From: Phoronis australis
Lineage: Eukaryota; Phoronida; Phoronidae
DNA: 64,000 bases
Reading direction: 5' to 3'
Assembly: GCA_002633005.1 (NCBI GenBank)
Contig: NMRA01000685.1
Span: forward strand, 142,430-206,429
Of the stretch, positions 1 through 12,700 are shown in pieces. Below the pieces are notes generated by a model. It had not been told where the DNA came from and ran no database searches. It worked only from the letters and a program-made list of their open reading frames with translations. Position 1 is the stretch's first letter. Every line of letters starts with the position of its first letter. Position numbers and translations under genes: made by a program.

Positions 1-905
1 ACAGAACGTAGTACAAACAACAAAAAGTTGTAAGTGAAAGTTGATTGAGACATCAACTTATCTGCTCAACTGAGAATGCAATTTAATAAGCAGCATTTTG
101 AAACTGTTCCTAATTCCCGGAGTATAATGGGGATTTTAAGTTATGTAAAACCTTGTCGATAAGCCTATGCAATTAGCGTAATATCTGCACAGCTGTAATT
201 TAACTGGGCTTGAAATCCACCTAAAAGTCAAAACCATGCCCTCGAAAGTTACATCGAAGCTATTACTAATGACGTTATGAATTACAAAAAGCATAACTAC
301 AAATTAATATAATATTACTAAGTCCAAAAAAGATGCCCTCACAAATCTCGCTAAAAACAAAGAAATCATAATTAAACCAGCTGATAAATGATCAGCAGTT
401 GTTATAGTGGACAAGCAGAAATATACTGACAAGGCACTGCAACAACTTAATGACACAACATACTACAAACAGTTCATAACGGGGTTTTGGAAAACTTTGC
501 ATAAAGCATGTTATGGTAAAATTTCACATGAATCCATTTCTGAGATAGGACTTTGTGAAATTGGCCGATTTGGACATTTTAATAGTGTCTTACGTAACCT
601 TAATGAGAATAGCCAAACTCGATTCTTGGCATTGGTTTTCATGATCTGATACATCCACTCTCCATTCATGTATTAGAGTAAAGACTGTGCTTAGGAAGGC
701 CAGGGGTAATTGATGTAATGCTCGAAGTAATCCAGTGAACATTCTTGGAATCTGGAAATCTCACGTGAGATCACACAGTCTTACTGTATTGTGAAGATCT
801 CTGGTCATTTATAAATAAATTTTTAAACTTGGAATACGTATATTACCTTTCTTTTTGAAAGCATGTTTGGTCAATTTGGCATACATTACTTACTCTGGAA
901 GGTAC
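1..905 (+). mobile_element. Penelope-like element RT fragment, copy A (decayed)
   Basis: Nearly identical to 2277-3173. Around 340-470 the translation contains the stretch IIIKPADK followed by AVVIVDKQKYTDKALQQL and DTTYYK, resembling the start of the reverse-transcriptase region in Penelope-like retroelements (family recalled from memory). In this copy the codon after PADK is TGA, where copy B has GGA (Gly), so this copy is dead. The rest of the RT, and any GIY-YIG endonuclease, is absent. The left end may lie outside the window. The two copies match until about 905/3173 and then diverge. PLE assignment is probable; another RT class is possible. Confidence 0.55.
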
Positions 906-1144
906 TGCGATACTTTCTACAACCCATGACCCATAATTTTTAAATTATCTTTAATAGGTTAAAATATAAAATCCAACACTTGCAAACAAATTGCCTCCTG
1001 GAGGACCTGTTAAGAACTTAGATGATTGACAGACAAGAACTAGTTGTCTTGTCCAATATTGTCAAAAACTAATTTAGTAGCCTGTGAGCAATGCTTTTGG
1101 CAGCCACCAGGTGTCTCTGTTCACCATGTGTCTATAATTTCAAC

Positions 1145-1977
1145 GAACATTTTTTCAATTATAAGGATCTATAAATCTCAAACTGTCTCCACGAACTCTT
1201 TTATATTTCTATGTCAAGTGAATATTGGAACTTGTTTATCTTACTCCTCATACTTTTTATTTAAAAATCATCAATTTTCTTATATGTGTTAACACCAGTT
1301 TAGTGTTGCATAACTTTTCAATTCAATAGGACTGCAGACAAACAGTTGGCTCTAATCAAGTTGCCCATGACTTAATTAATGACTTAGTGAACATATAGCA
1401 CTCTGTTCACTGGCAATATGGGCTTGTTTGTATTGGGATAAGTTAGGGCTGTTCCAGTAAAATCCGTGTGGGAGGGGGGGGACGGCAGTAGAATTAAAAA
1501 TTCCTGGGTGGTGGTCTTCAGAAAAAAACTCAAATTATGGGTGGTTGTTCCTGTAAGAAGTGATGCATTAAAAATGGGTGGTATTTTTTGATTTGTTATC
1601 GTTGACAGGTTGGTTAATTCAGCCAACACATCTCCAAAGAAATCAAAACTCAAAAAATACAGATTGGCATATATCCCAACTTATCCCAATACAAAAAAGC
1701 CCATATTGCCAGTGAACAGAGTGCAATATGTTCACTAAGCCATTAATCAAGTCATGGGCAACTTGATTTGAGCCAAGGGCTTGACTGCAGTCCTATTGAA
1801 TTGAAAAGTTATGCAACACTAAACTGGTGTTAACACATATAAGAAAATTGATGATTTTTAAATAAAAAGTATGAGGAGTAAGATAAACAAGTTCCAATAT
1901 TCACTTGACATAGAAGTATAAAAGAGTTTGTGGAGACAGTTTGAGATTCATAGATCCTTATAATTGAAAAAATGTTC
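1145..1977. repeat. Inverted repeat, two ~300-bp arms around a 233-bp centre
   Basis: Left arm 1145-1444 and right arm 1678-1977 are reverse complements with only scattered differences, for example GAACATTTTTTCAATTATAA on the left against its complement ending at 1977. The centre (1445-1677) is unique. A single undetermined base follows at 1979. It could be a fold-back transposon or an assembly join of two opposite-strand reads; the N beside the right arm keeps the artefact explanation open. Confidence 0.75.
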
Positions 1978-1999
1978 ANCTTAGTACGGTTTGTTGCAG

Positions 2000-3805
2000 G
2001 TTTTAAAGTCCATTGGTCGGCTGGTTGCTGTGTTTGGTCAAGCCTTAGGTGCTTCTACGGTCAGTTCCGGTGAGTCAGTGTGATTTAGCATTTGATCACT
2101 CAAATGACTATGCATTACAGTGTCAAAAGTTTTATTGCATGGTTAAGTAGTAGTTGCTGAAGATGGACAATATGAATTTGAATTATGTGTTACCTACTTA
2201 ATACCCTGTAAATGTTGTTATATCTTGAAATCTAGAAAGGAATCAAAAAACTAACTGACACCCAGGCTGCGTATCACAGAAACGTAGTACAAATAACAAA
2301 AAGTTGTAAGTGAAAGTTGACTGAGACATCAACTTATTGCTCAACTGAGAATGCAATTTAATAAGCAGCATTTTGAAACTGTTCCTAATTCCCGGATTAT
2401 AATGGGGATTTTAAGTTATGTAAAACCTTGTCGATAAGCCTATGCAATTAGCGTAATATCTGCACAGCTGTAATTTAACTGGGCTTGAAATCCACCTAAA
2501 AGTCAAAACCATGCCTTCGAAAGTTACATTGAAGCTATTACTAATGACTTTATGAATTACAAAAAGCATAACTACAAATATAATATTACTAAGTCAAAAA
2601 AAATGCCCTCACAAATCTCGCTAAAAACAAAGAAATCATAATTAAACCAGCTGATAAAGGATCAGCAGTTGTTATAGTGGACAAGCAGAAATATACTGAC
2701 AAGGCTCTGCAACAACTTGACACAACATACTACAAACAGTTCATAACAGGGTTTTGGAAAACTTTGCATAAAGCATGTTATGGTAAAATTTCACATGAAT
2801 CCATTTCTGAGATAGGACTTTGTGAAATTGGCCAATTTGGACATTTTAATAGTGTCTTACGTAACCTTGATGAGAATAGCCAAACTCGGTTCTTGGCATT
2901 GGTTTCCATGTCCTGATACATCCACACTCAATTCATGTATTAGAGTAAAGACTGTGCTTAGGAAGGCCAGGGGTAATTGGTGTAATGCTCGAAGTAATCC
3001 AGAGAACATTCTTGGAATCAGGAAATCTCACGTGAGATCACACAATCTCACTGTATTGTGAAGATCTCTGGTCATTTATAAATAAATTTTTAAACTTAGA
3101 AGGCGTATGTTACCTTTCTTTTTGAAAGCATGTTTGGTCAATTTGGCATACATTACTTACTCTGGAAGGTACTTTTAATTGATACTTTCTAGTCAATTTG
3201 TACAATTCTTCAAACTGGAGGTGTGACGCTGTGATCAAGGCACATGATGTAAACACTGTCTGTCTGAGTTTACAAGTTGCTGTTGTATTAGTTTTATTAC
3301 CTGTTTGTGACATCTGTGCTTAAGTCGAAGGCAAATTTCTATGTGACGGGGCTGGGCCTGACAATCTGTTGGCGACTTGGTCATTAATGAACTTGGGAAT
3401 ACAGCTTATTGGAACCAGTTCTCATTTTTGAAATTTATCCTCTGTGTTATGTTTCATGTTTCACTATTTTGCATAATTTCATTTTATATAGAAATCGAGT
3501 TTAGAGGTTCAAAATAAAGTAAAATATGCCAAAATGGTGAGAAAAGATAATGTTCTCCTTACGCCAAAATGTTCATTTCTGAATCATGTATTTGTGTAAT
3601 TTGTTACTGATTTAAATTTGTGGTTTATTCGTTTTGAATTTTAATACTCACAAAACGTCATCATTTTGGTTTTTGATTTACAGAGAACGAGGTTACCATG
3701 ATTCAGTTGTTGAGAAGCATGGGTCAGTCTGATCCACAGTCGTTTCAGCTGGCCATGTCAGGGTTACCCCAGGAAGTACAAGTAAAATTACAGAACAGCT
3801 TGTAG
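2000..3805 (+). CDS. C-terminal two exons of an unidentified gene
   Basis: Two exons can be read. Exon 2000-2069 follows TTGTTGCAG, is open as VLKSIGRLVAVFGQALGAST plus VSS, and ends in phase 1 at donor GTGAGT. Exon 3684-3805 follows TTTACAG, completes a Glu codon, and reads NEVTMIQLLRSMGQSDPQSF then QLAMSGLPQEVQVKLQNSL before TAG. Phases match across the intron, which holds Penelope copy B. The 63-residue tail is helical and Gln/Leu-rich, as at the end of HEAT/ARM-type proteins. I do not recognise the family. Upstream exons lie outside the window or in unread intron. The gene is tail-to-tail with NELF-C/D, about 2.9 kb between stop codons. Confidence 0.6.
2277..3173 (+). mobile_element. Penelope-like element RT fragment, copy B
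   Basis: Second copy of the 1-905 sequence, a few percent diverged. The reading frame from about 2605 to 2760 is open through NALTNLAKNKEIIIKPADKG and the following AVVIVDKQKYTDKALQQL, with the Gly that copy A has lost to a stop codon. A 3-base deletion relative to copy A removes one Asn codon before DTTYYK. Only the N-terminal RT region is present. It sits inside the last intron of the unidentified + strand gene. Confidence 0.55.
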
Positions 3806-6752
3806 ACACTAACTTTGTATTTAAAAGGATACTAAACCCTGTTTTGATGATTTCCAAAAATCATTGTTGTCATCTGCTGACACATCATTGTCATCAATCT
3901 TCCGAGTAAAAGGCAGAAATCAATTAAAAATTCATTGTCCGTATGTCACTGGTTGGACATTATGGTGCTTGGTAGGTGCTGCTTTCCATCATAAAATGCT
4001 GTGTAATTCACTAAAAGCATAGGTCATGCTTGCCTGTTTAGCAGATTTTGAAAGTAAGAGTTTTCAAAATTTTCTCCAAACTTTTGAAGGTTGTCAAGGG
4101 TTACAGAGCATTATTTTGTTTCAGAGAAATGGATGGAAAAGTCAATTTTAGTATTTGTTTATTGGGCAAAACAGAGTTTGGTATCCTTTTGAGCAATACG
4201 TGAAATTAGTTGATGGAAGGTCGAAGTGACTTTCAGTCACAGCTGACTGGAAATCAAACCTTGAAAAAATTGTACTTCATTTCCTTGGCCCACTTGGGGT
4301 CAATGCAAGGGTGTTCGTCTGCTGTACTTTTAAAAGCAGGCTGTTCTAGTTGTCAGCATAGAAGTAAGTTTGCTGGGGGACGTAATGGGAAAATCAATCG
4401 ATAGCTTTAACAAAGAATAATTTTCACCACCTGCAAAAACTGGAGTTTCTTTGTGTTTTAAAAGAGATGGTAATCCCTCCTTAAAATCGCTCTAAATACG
4501 TGTCTTTGTTATTGAATTTCGTGTTTTGATTGGCTTTTTGTGAGCAAATGTGGGCCTGTGGGTGTCATTCTATGCAGATGAATTTGTTAATATTAAGATG
4601 TATACTTATTTGTGAAATATTCATAAAAAAATTCTTCAAGATGAAAAAAGATCTGTTTAGTAACAGTTGTTTGTTTAAAGACATTTGTTTGGCTATCAAA
4701 AAAAAAGTTGTGCTTCAGTGGCTGTGCTTGATTGACTTTGCCAGTTCCACTGAGTCATCCGTCTGAGACACCTGATTGGTCTATATGACGGAAGTTGTCA
4801 TCAACAACCAATCAGATGTGTTAGTCGGTTGATCCTTGTACCTAGCGAAAGCAATCAAGTGCAGCCAATCTCAGTGTGACCAGTGATTGAATGAAGTGAT
4901 GGGCAAAGAACAAAATGGAATTTTCATTTGTAGTTTTCTCATTTGCTGGTATTAAATTATGCTTCTGGGAGCGAATATTTCACTAAACATTTTGCTAGTG
5001 CAGCTAAATTTACCACTGTATAATTGTCGGTAAACATCTGGAATTTGTACTGCATTTTGTTGTTTTTAAGTTGTTCAGTGCGCGTTCTTGTGTTATATTT
5101 ATTGAGTGATAATTATTAAAATTCATAGGCTTTACTTGTTAGCTTGTGGGAATGCAATTCCAAGTAAATTGTTGAACCCTGAAGACTGAACTTGACAGTT
5201 TGGAAATGGGGCAACTCATTTTATGCACCAGAATGAATGTGACTTTCACTCTATTATAAAAATAGTCATACTGGTTACATGAGCGAACACTAGATGGAGT
5301 TATGAGGTGCATTGGGACTCAAGTGATATTATTTCATTCATTAAGCATTAACTTTGTAATGATGTGTTGTTTGACTGATTGTGAACTGATGCACTTTTGA
5401 GTCAAATGTCAAATTATAGTTTGTATTATCAATTGAGATTTGATTCACTCTAACTAGCTTCAGAGGATTTTATCAATGTCACTGTTGGTTTTTAAATGCA
5501 TTGTGTGAGGGTTGCCAGCTTGTAGGCATCCGGTGACATCACAGATAGCTGGACTTATAAACATGAACATTACGACACAACAAGACTTGTCACATGAGGG
5601 CACCGTAAGTACACTGCAACATGCTTTTTGGTGCGAGTACTACTAAACAACCACGAATAGAAAAATAGAAAATGAAAGCCAAGGTCAAAATGTTTTGAAC
5701 GAACCCACAGACTTTTACCAAATAATTTTTGGACAAGATTTTCATGGCATGTGTTGTCCAATTTCGCAGAAGTGAAATCTCGATTCCTACATCCAAATTA
5801 TAGATCAGGTTACACACACACATAAGTAAAAAGTGATGTCACTGTAGGTTTATGAGCCGACAACCATTTCACAATGCATTTGAAAAATGACAACCGTGTA
5901 CTAGATGAAATCCCTCAAATTGATCATTGAATTGATCTAGTTTTTAGTCATACAGTGGGCTGTTTTCCAGCACCTTTGCTTGATGTAATATAACGTTTCA
6001 AGATGGTTGTGAAATATTTTGTTTTGTGTTATCATGTCCTGGTCAGTTATTATAAATAGCACTTCTTAAATCACTGTCTTCATTATTTTTTTGGTAATTT
6101 TCAATCAATGCACAATGGGCATTATTGTGATTTGATCAGCGTATATGTAAGATAAGTAACATCAATTTGTTCATCTTTACTGTTTGAGGTGTAAGAAAAA
6201 GTGTTGAAATTGGATAAGGCAATTTCGTTTGCGATGTAGTGAGGCCCGTATTCTCTGTTAAGCAAGTGAGTCTAAGAATCACAATTTATAATAAACATTT
6301 TATTACAAAAATCTGACATTTATATGATAATATTGACTTCATTTACATCCAATAACCGGTGTCTTTTTATCACACACTAAAAGTTATTTGTCACTTTTTA
6401 TAAGACAACTAAAGATTACAGTGATGAAATGTTCAATATCTACAAGGTTCTCGTAGCCAAACCTAATCTATCTCAATTCCACAGAATGATGTTAACATCC
6501 AAATCTAGATCTCTTGAAGTACGTGCAACAGACATGCTCACAGTCTATCAGTCGTGCAACCATCAACATCTAAAAGTAGCGCACCTCTTCAGTTGCGTGG
6601 CCTCAATTGATTTAACACATCAAAGTGAACCAGTGTCCGAGTTCAGTGACTGATCCCCCCTTCTAAGAGGTACGTTCACAATATTCCGATGCAGGTCAAA
6701 GGTCAGTGGTACAGCTGAAGACGTGCAGTAAAGATTCTTTAAAATATTGCAG
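3806..6752. other. Interval between convergent gene ends, no gene seen
   Basis: This holds the 3' untranslated regions of the + strand gene (stop at 3805) and of NELF-C/D on the - strand (stop at 6753). ORFs here are short, unconserved-looking and start at random. A weak hairpin brackets 4768-4822 (CTGATTGGT and its complement). No RNA gene was recognised. Confidence 0.5.
6299..6304 (-). terminator. Candidate polyadenylation signal for NELF-C/D
   Basis: AATAAA on the minus strand, about 450 nt beyond the NELF-C/D stop codon. It is the first canonical hexamer I found downstream. A transcript 3' end would be needed to confirm it. Confidence 0.35.
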
Positions 6753-9700
6753 CTAAGAGGCGTAGGTGGTCTTGCAATGAACTACAAGAGAATTGCAATA
6801 TTGTTGATAAAATAATGTGCTATAAGGACGTGAAACTGTCCAATACACTACTGTATGAAGTATAGCTGTCGCCAGCCAACAAACACTCAACGATATACTA
6901 AAATACCAAGCACTTTAATGAAGTGGTGAACGTTTGAAGAATGGAAAATGACAATTATTTTGATACCAATTTATGGAAACTTTTTTTACCATAGACTTAA
7001 GAAAGCTGTTTGTAAGACATAAGTAGATCTTGACAATTAAAAGTCATTAGGAGCAGGTGAGTAAAGGAACGCACAGAAGGCTTGGCGTCATTACACTTAC
7101 TTATAAACTCTGAGACGGGATCGTTCCCGTCCTCACTTCGCAAAGAGCCTGTTATGTCATCATTCTCAATCAGTGGTAAAAATAGTTGAACAAACTCTGG
7201 CGTGTAGGGGGCAGCAATAACGTCCAGAACCTGCGGGGAATGATAAGGTGACGGTATATTTCTGGTACAGCAAGGGGTTGGAAATTCATTAAGTCATTTT
7301 CCTTCAGCTTCCAGTAAATCGAATGTCTCATTTACAATAGGTCAAACTTTGACTGACCTCGATTTACATTGCAACACCAAAGATTGACAAAAGGCTTCAA
7401 AAACGCCAATGAAAATGTATTTGTTAAAATCAGTGCTGCACATAGCTGTTGCACAGGCAAAGGTGAAGTTGCTATCCACAATTCAATTTCGTTTGAAACC
7501 AAAACTATTTTTGGCAAGACCTGTATTTAATTCATGTTCCACGAGAGTCACATTTGAGTACACTCTTGAAACTCAAACCCTTGCAAGTTCAGCCATCTTT
7601 GAGTATATGCAGTGACTGCGAGCAGTAGCATGCAGAAGTGGGGGCTGATGGGCGACGTCCTCGCGCATCCATATCGGGGGCATCCAATCACTTTGAATTT
7701 GTGACCGGTTTGTACATAAATTGAATCAAACTCCAATATTGTTTCATCTTTTTTACTTTTCTTAGTCCATGCATTTGGGCAGAGAGAAGAGCATCCAAAA
7801 AAAAGAATCCCCAGAGCATCACCAAACCTCTGCATGCCACTGACTGCATGTCACAGTCGACCAAAATGTAAACAAAAATAAGATGATGCTGCTCCCAAAC
7901 TGGCAAACGTGACTTATATCCAGCTTCCAGTATGGAGACATGTTGCTTCTCACCTCGGTTACAAAGTGCCTGATGAGTGATATATCTGTATCCTGAGTCT
8001 CCCAGCACTTTTTGATGAATGATATGACAGGAATGACACAGCCTCGACTCAGTAAGTGCACCATGCGATCCAGCAGGGTCTTTTTAAGCTCAAGCTGAAA
8101 ACCATAATCATTTGTCTAATTTGCAGATAAAGCTGTTCTGAACCTGTCTTCTGCCAAACAGACTAACTTTCAATTTAAACCACTTGCCATTGCAAACCTG
8201 GACCCAACTTATTCCTTACTCACATTACAAATTTACACATTTATGGGCTTGAGAAGAACTGAAAGTAGTTTTCTATTTGAGGCCATAGATTGACCTACAC
8301 ATGTTCGTAGCATAAATTGACCTACACATAGTGAAGTAATTATTGGACGAACCCTAAATATCGGACATTACATAAAATCTTACTCGAAGCATAATCTGAG
8401 AAATAAACGACACAAATTTTTGTTCTGCATTGTGTTGTTTTTTATAGTGTTGCCTCATTTTGATTTCGCCGAAAGAGGGTGCAATTTAGACCCCCGAGTT
8501 GGCCTAAAATTGACGATCTCATAAATCAGTAATAAAAGTTGAAAACAAAATCTTTTTCTACATTGAAGTTACCTTATAGTAAATGAACTGACAATATGTC
8601 ACTGTTTCATTTTTTTATTTGTTTTTAAACTCAAGTCAAACCCCGGTCACGCTCGTGCGTTTGTCATATCAAGCAGGCAAAGAGATACTAAAACCTGCAT
8701 TGAAGTTGCATGTGTTTTAGTCATCTGCACTGATTAATCGAGACAACTTGGTGCTGTCATCTGATGACATTTTATGGCATTTTGTTGCGAACGGAGCTGT
8801 GTTCTAGCAGCAAATATATTAAAATACACGAGCTGCAATTTGGCGTCAAGGTGCCCGCGGCCATTACTTGATTAGTCAGTTTTCCACGGTATGGCGTATG
8901 CGGAAACATGGCGTCCGACATTTAGGTTTTCCCAGGGTTTGCTACTTGACAAATGAATGTGTTTTTAAAGATCAGTCAGAACATAAACGTGCCCAAGGTA
9001 TAGTAACAGAACAGTTCTTTAAGGGGTATACCTAAAGTTATTTCCATAAAGAATTTACAACAATCTGTAGTATTTCCAATTAAATATAATGCAAAATGTT
9101 CCAAAACTTCCGATATTTAGGTTGCTTGACTATACATTACCCAAGGTTTCGAGTATAGGATAATTTGAAACCAATATTATAACGGTCAGGGTCTAACAAA
9201 AATAGGAAAATCACGAAACATGGGTAAATTTCCCCAAAATTACTGTATTCTGCCATGAAAATGCCAAATTCTCTTTTAATGCACACCTCCAACTTTTGAG
9301 TGAAATTTGTTAAGTAGCCAGGGGTACTCATTACAATGACCACTCTGGACACAAAACCATGCAATTTGATGAATCCTTGAATCTTAAAATTTCTCCTCAA
9401 AATAGAAAATTATAAATTAATGAAATTTTATAACTAATCACCCTTGTTTAACCCAGAAGTGGAGTTACCGGTAATCTGAGTGGCAGTTTGCAGCACACAA
9501 CAATTGGATTTTATAAGAGCGCAAAAAGCCATAAATTAGTAATTTTATCGGAAGACAAGTCACAGTTCAACATCAAAATATGGATTATCCAAGTAGACTT
9601 ATATAGCAACCCATTTGGCATGTAATTTAAAGCTGCAAAAGGAAATTCGGAGGGAAAACAGAGCCGTAAAAAAGCACATCTTAACAACATCAGACTCCAT

Positions 9701-12700
9701 GGTAATAACTCATCTGACATCAGCCCTGCGCACGTATCTCATGAAATCTTGAAGTGAAGTTAGCAACGAATTAGAATTGAGTGTTACACGGACTTTTGCA
9801 CAGTCACATGGTGCACACACAATTAGTGGGTGTTTGCATGAACATGTATAAATACCCATCCCCATCATTCTTCACTGTGAAAAACTTTAATAACACCCTT
9901 CAGTGTTTATATAGCAGAATATGGTAAATGTATCCATGTATTTTCGTAGGATATGCAGTATACAAATATAATCCAAACAATGGTTGCTATGGTAATATTT
10001 CATAAAAGTAAGGTATTACAAAGTTACCTGAACTAAAACATCAAGCTCATCAAAATTGACCTTGAACAACCTTATCAACAAGTCCAGGATGTGTTGATGA
10101 AGCAAAACATGGCAGGAAGAGATCTGCAATTCACATCAACAGACAGGTACAAACAGAACACAGCACCATAGTCATCAGGGACGGCATCCTACCCATTGAC
10201 AGCTGAGGACTACTTCATGTTTTGTTTTGAAGTAACGCACTGTAATTTCTATCTTTGGTGACAAAAAGCACACTATACGACATCCAGGCATCACATTTTG
10301 ACAATAATAAAAACACCTGCTCATCATCCCAAAACCTTCATTTCTCATCAACATCAATATTTTTGCGGATTTCATCTGCTGCTAATGTTCTTTGACTTTG
10401 CTGATGTTTTTGAAATGCATTGTAGGACGGCTGTTCGGCCTGTGAACATCTGTTGACAATAATGATATCTTGGGTATGTAAAATCTGTGCGTTCTACTAA
10501 AATGTCACAGAATAACAACATTTTTTACAGGACATATAAACAGCGACTGAAGACCATTCGTAAATTTTGGCATAAGTCTACAGTTCAGACTATATAATAT
10601 GTTAAGTTAGGACATTTTCATGAAACAAGCTACTGCTTTTAAGGTGACTTTTGTTAACAAAATGGTTTTCAAACATGCTTTAACTGATTGGCTCATTTCG
10701 TTTACAAATAAAACGAAACATTAATACAGTAATATATAATGAAAGAAATTACTCTGCAAAAGTGTTACTTATATTATTATTATTTCCATTTTGTTTAGAT
10801 TACTTTTAAAGTATCAAACTGATGTAATTACACATATTCCCATAGTAACTCACTTACCTCATCTAGTAGGGCCAAGTGTACACATATTCCCATAGTAACT
10901 CACTTACCTCATCTAGTAGGGCCAAGTGTACACATATTCCCATAGTAACTCACTTACCTCATCTAGTAGGGCCAAGTGTAAAGGCGTATGATCAGTATTG
11001 AGCTTGAAGTAGCTGGCTTCATTCACAGTGTAATCCACCCACTTCAGGATTCCCATTGATACAACCGGAAACCTACAAAGTCATTTATACTTAAAAAAGA
11101 ATAAATCATGACCACTGCACTTACTATAAAATAAATTTCCTGGCACTGCGGACGCACCTGGCTCCTTCTACATATGATTGATGACTGTCTGGTTTCCAGG
11201 AAATATTTTTTGCCCTCTATCGGTGTTGGGCCCTGTAAAGTCCTGTGAACCCTGGTAGAGGGCGATCAAATTTTCGATGGAATCAGACAGTCATCAGTAG
11301 AAGGGACCAGGTGGTTCTGCTATCTCGGGAAATTTATTTTATAGCAAGACCAGTAGTTGTGATTTATATTCTTTACATTTATTTGATCACATGGATGAAT
11401 AATAATACCCATTGTCTACAGCATCATTTGATAAAACTACTACTGCCAGCTTTATGCAAAGTAACGTGTTGTACTGACCCATTCATATTGTATGTGTTGT
11501 ACTGACCTATTCATATTGAACGTGTTGTACTGACCCATTCATATTGAGCGTGTTGTACTGACCCATTCATATTGAATGTGTTGTACTGACCTATTCATAT
11601 TGAACGTGTTGTACTGACCTATTCATATTGAAAGTATTGTATTGACCTATTCATATTGAACGTGTTGTACTGATCTATTCATAATGAACGTGTTGTACTG
11701 ACCCATTCATATTGAGCGTGTTGTACTGACCCATTCATATTGAATGTGTTGTATTGACATATTCATATTGAACGTGTAGTACTGACCTATTCATATTGAA
11801 CGTCTAACTTGAAAAGAAACCCCTCCACCCACATTAATAATTATTAAGCTTGCAATTATTTTTGACAAACAACACACTTAACTTTCGACTAGAAATAAAC
11901 AAAGAACATTATGTATACACCTTATTCACGCAGTCGCCTTTTTAGTAGTGAGCCTCTTTTTAGATTTCAAAACAATGCATTTGAGACATAAACGAAATGA
12001 AGCGCGCTGTGATTAAGCACAAAATGCATTGTTGTAAAACCTAAAAAGAGGCTCACTATTAAAATGGCGACTGCGTGAATAAGAAGTATGGGAACAAAAT
12101 AGGCACATGCAGTAAAAACCTACCCGACTTGTTCAGGCCATTTCACAAGGTAAGTAACTCACAATCTAAAATGTTTGTTTTCAACAGTTAGCGCTCATAG
12201 CCATTTTGCTTCAAAATGTACAAGGATTCTAAAGTATGTCTTTCACAAGTTAATTTCTCCTACTGTCCTATAGATCCCAATTGACCATTCATACTTAATG
12301 CATTGGAATATTGTGCCAATCTCAGGGAGGAGTTCTGAGGCAGCTTTATTGTCTGCACACAGCTGGTGAGCCTTCTCTATGGCTTGAGTAGTGCTCCTCA
12401 AGTCCTCTTTGTTCAGGGACTTTCTAACACCCTGTAACAAAATAAAAAGACCATACAATTCACTACTAAATGCTTAGTGAAACTAGAGTGTACGTTGTGA
12501 CTCCATGCTCATAGTTTAACACATGCACGACTAGAATTCTGTTGATTTTAGAAGTAAGAATAGATTTTCAAACAAACTTATTCAATTTAGTCCAAGAAAA
12601 TATCACTTTAGGAACCAATTGAAGATGATCAAAATACCAGAGTCAAAAATATTTTTAAAAATGGGTGCCTGAGCATCTGCAGGGCGGTAAGGGGCGGCCC

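Noticed and set aside
7548-8064. Overlapping minus-strand ORFs of 81-106 codons
   Set aside because: One is NELF-C/D exon 14 read through its donor at 7953 into the intron; the others are out-of-frame shadows of it.
11465-11800. Regular 28-bp repeats suggestive of CRISPR
   Set aside because: Units are directly adjacent without spacers and lie in a eukaryotic intron.
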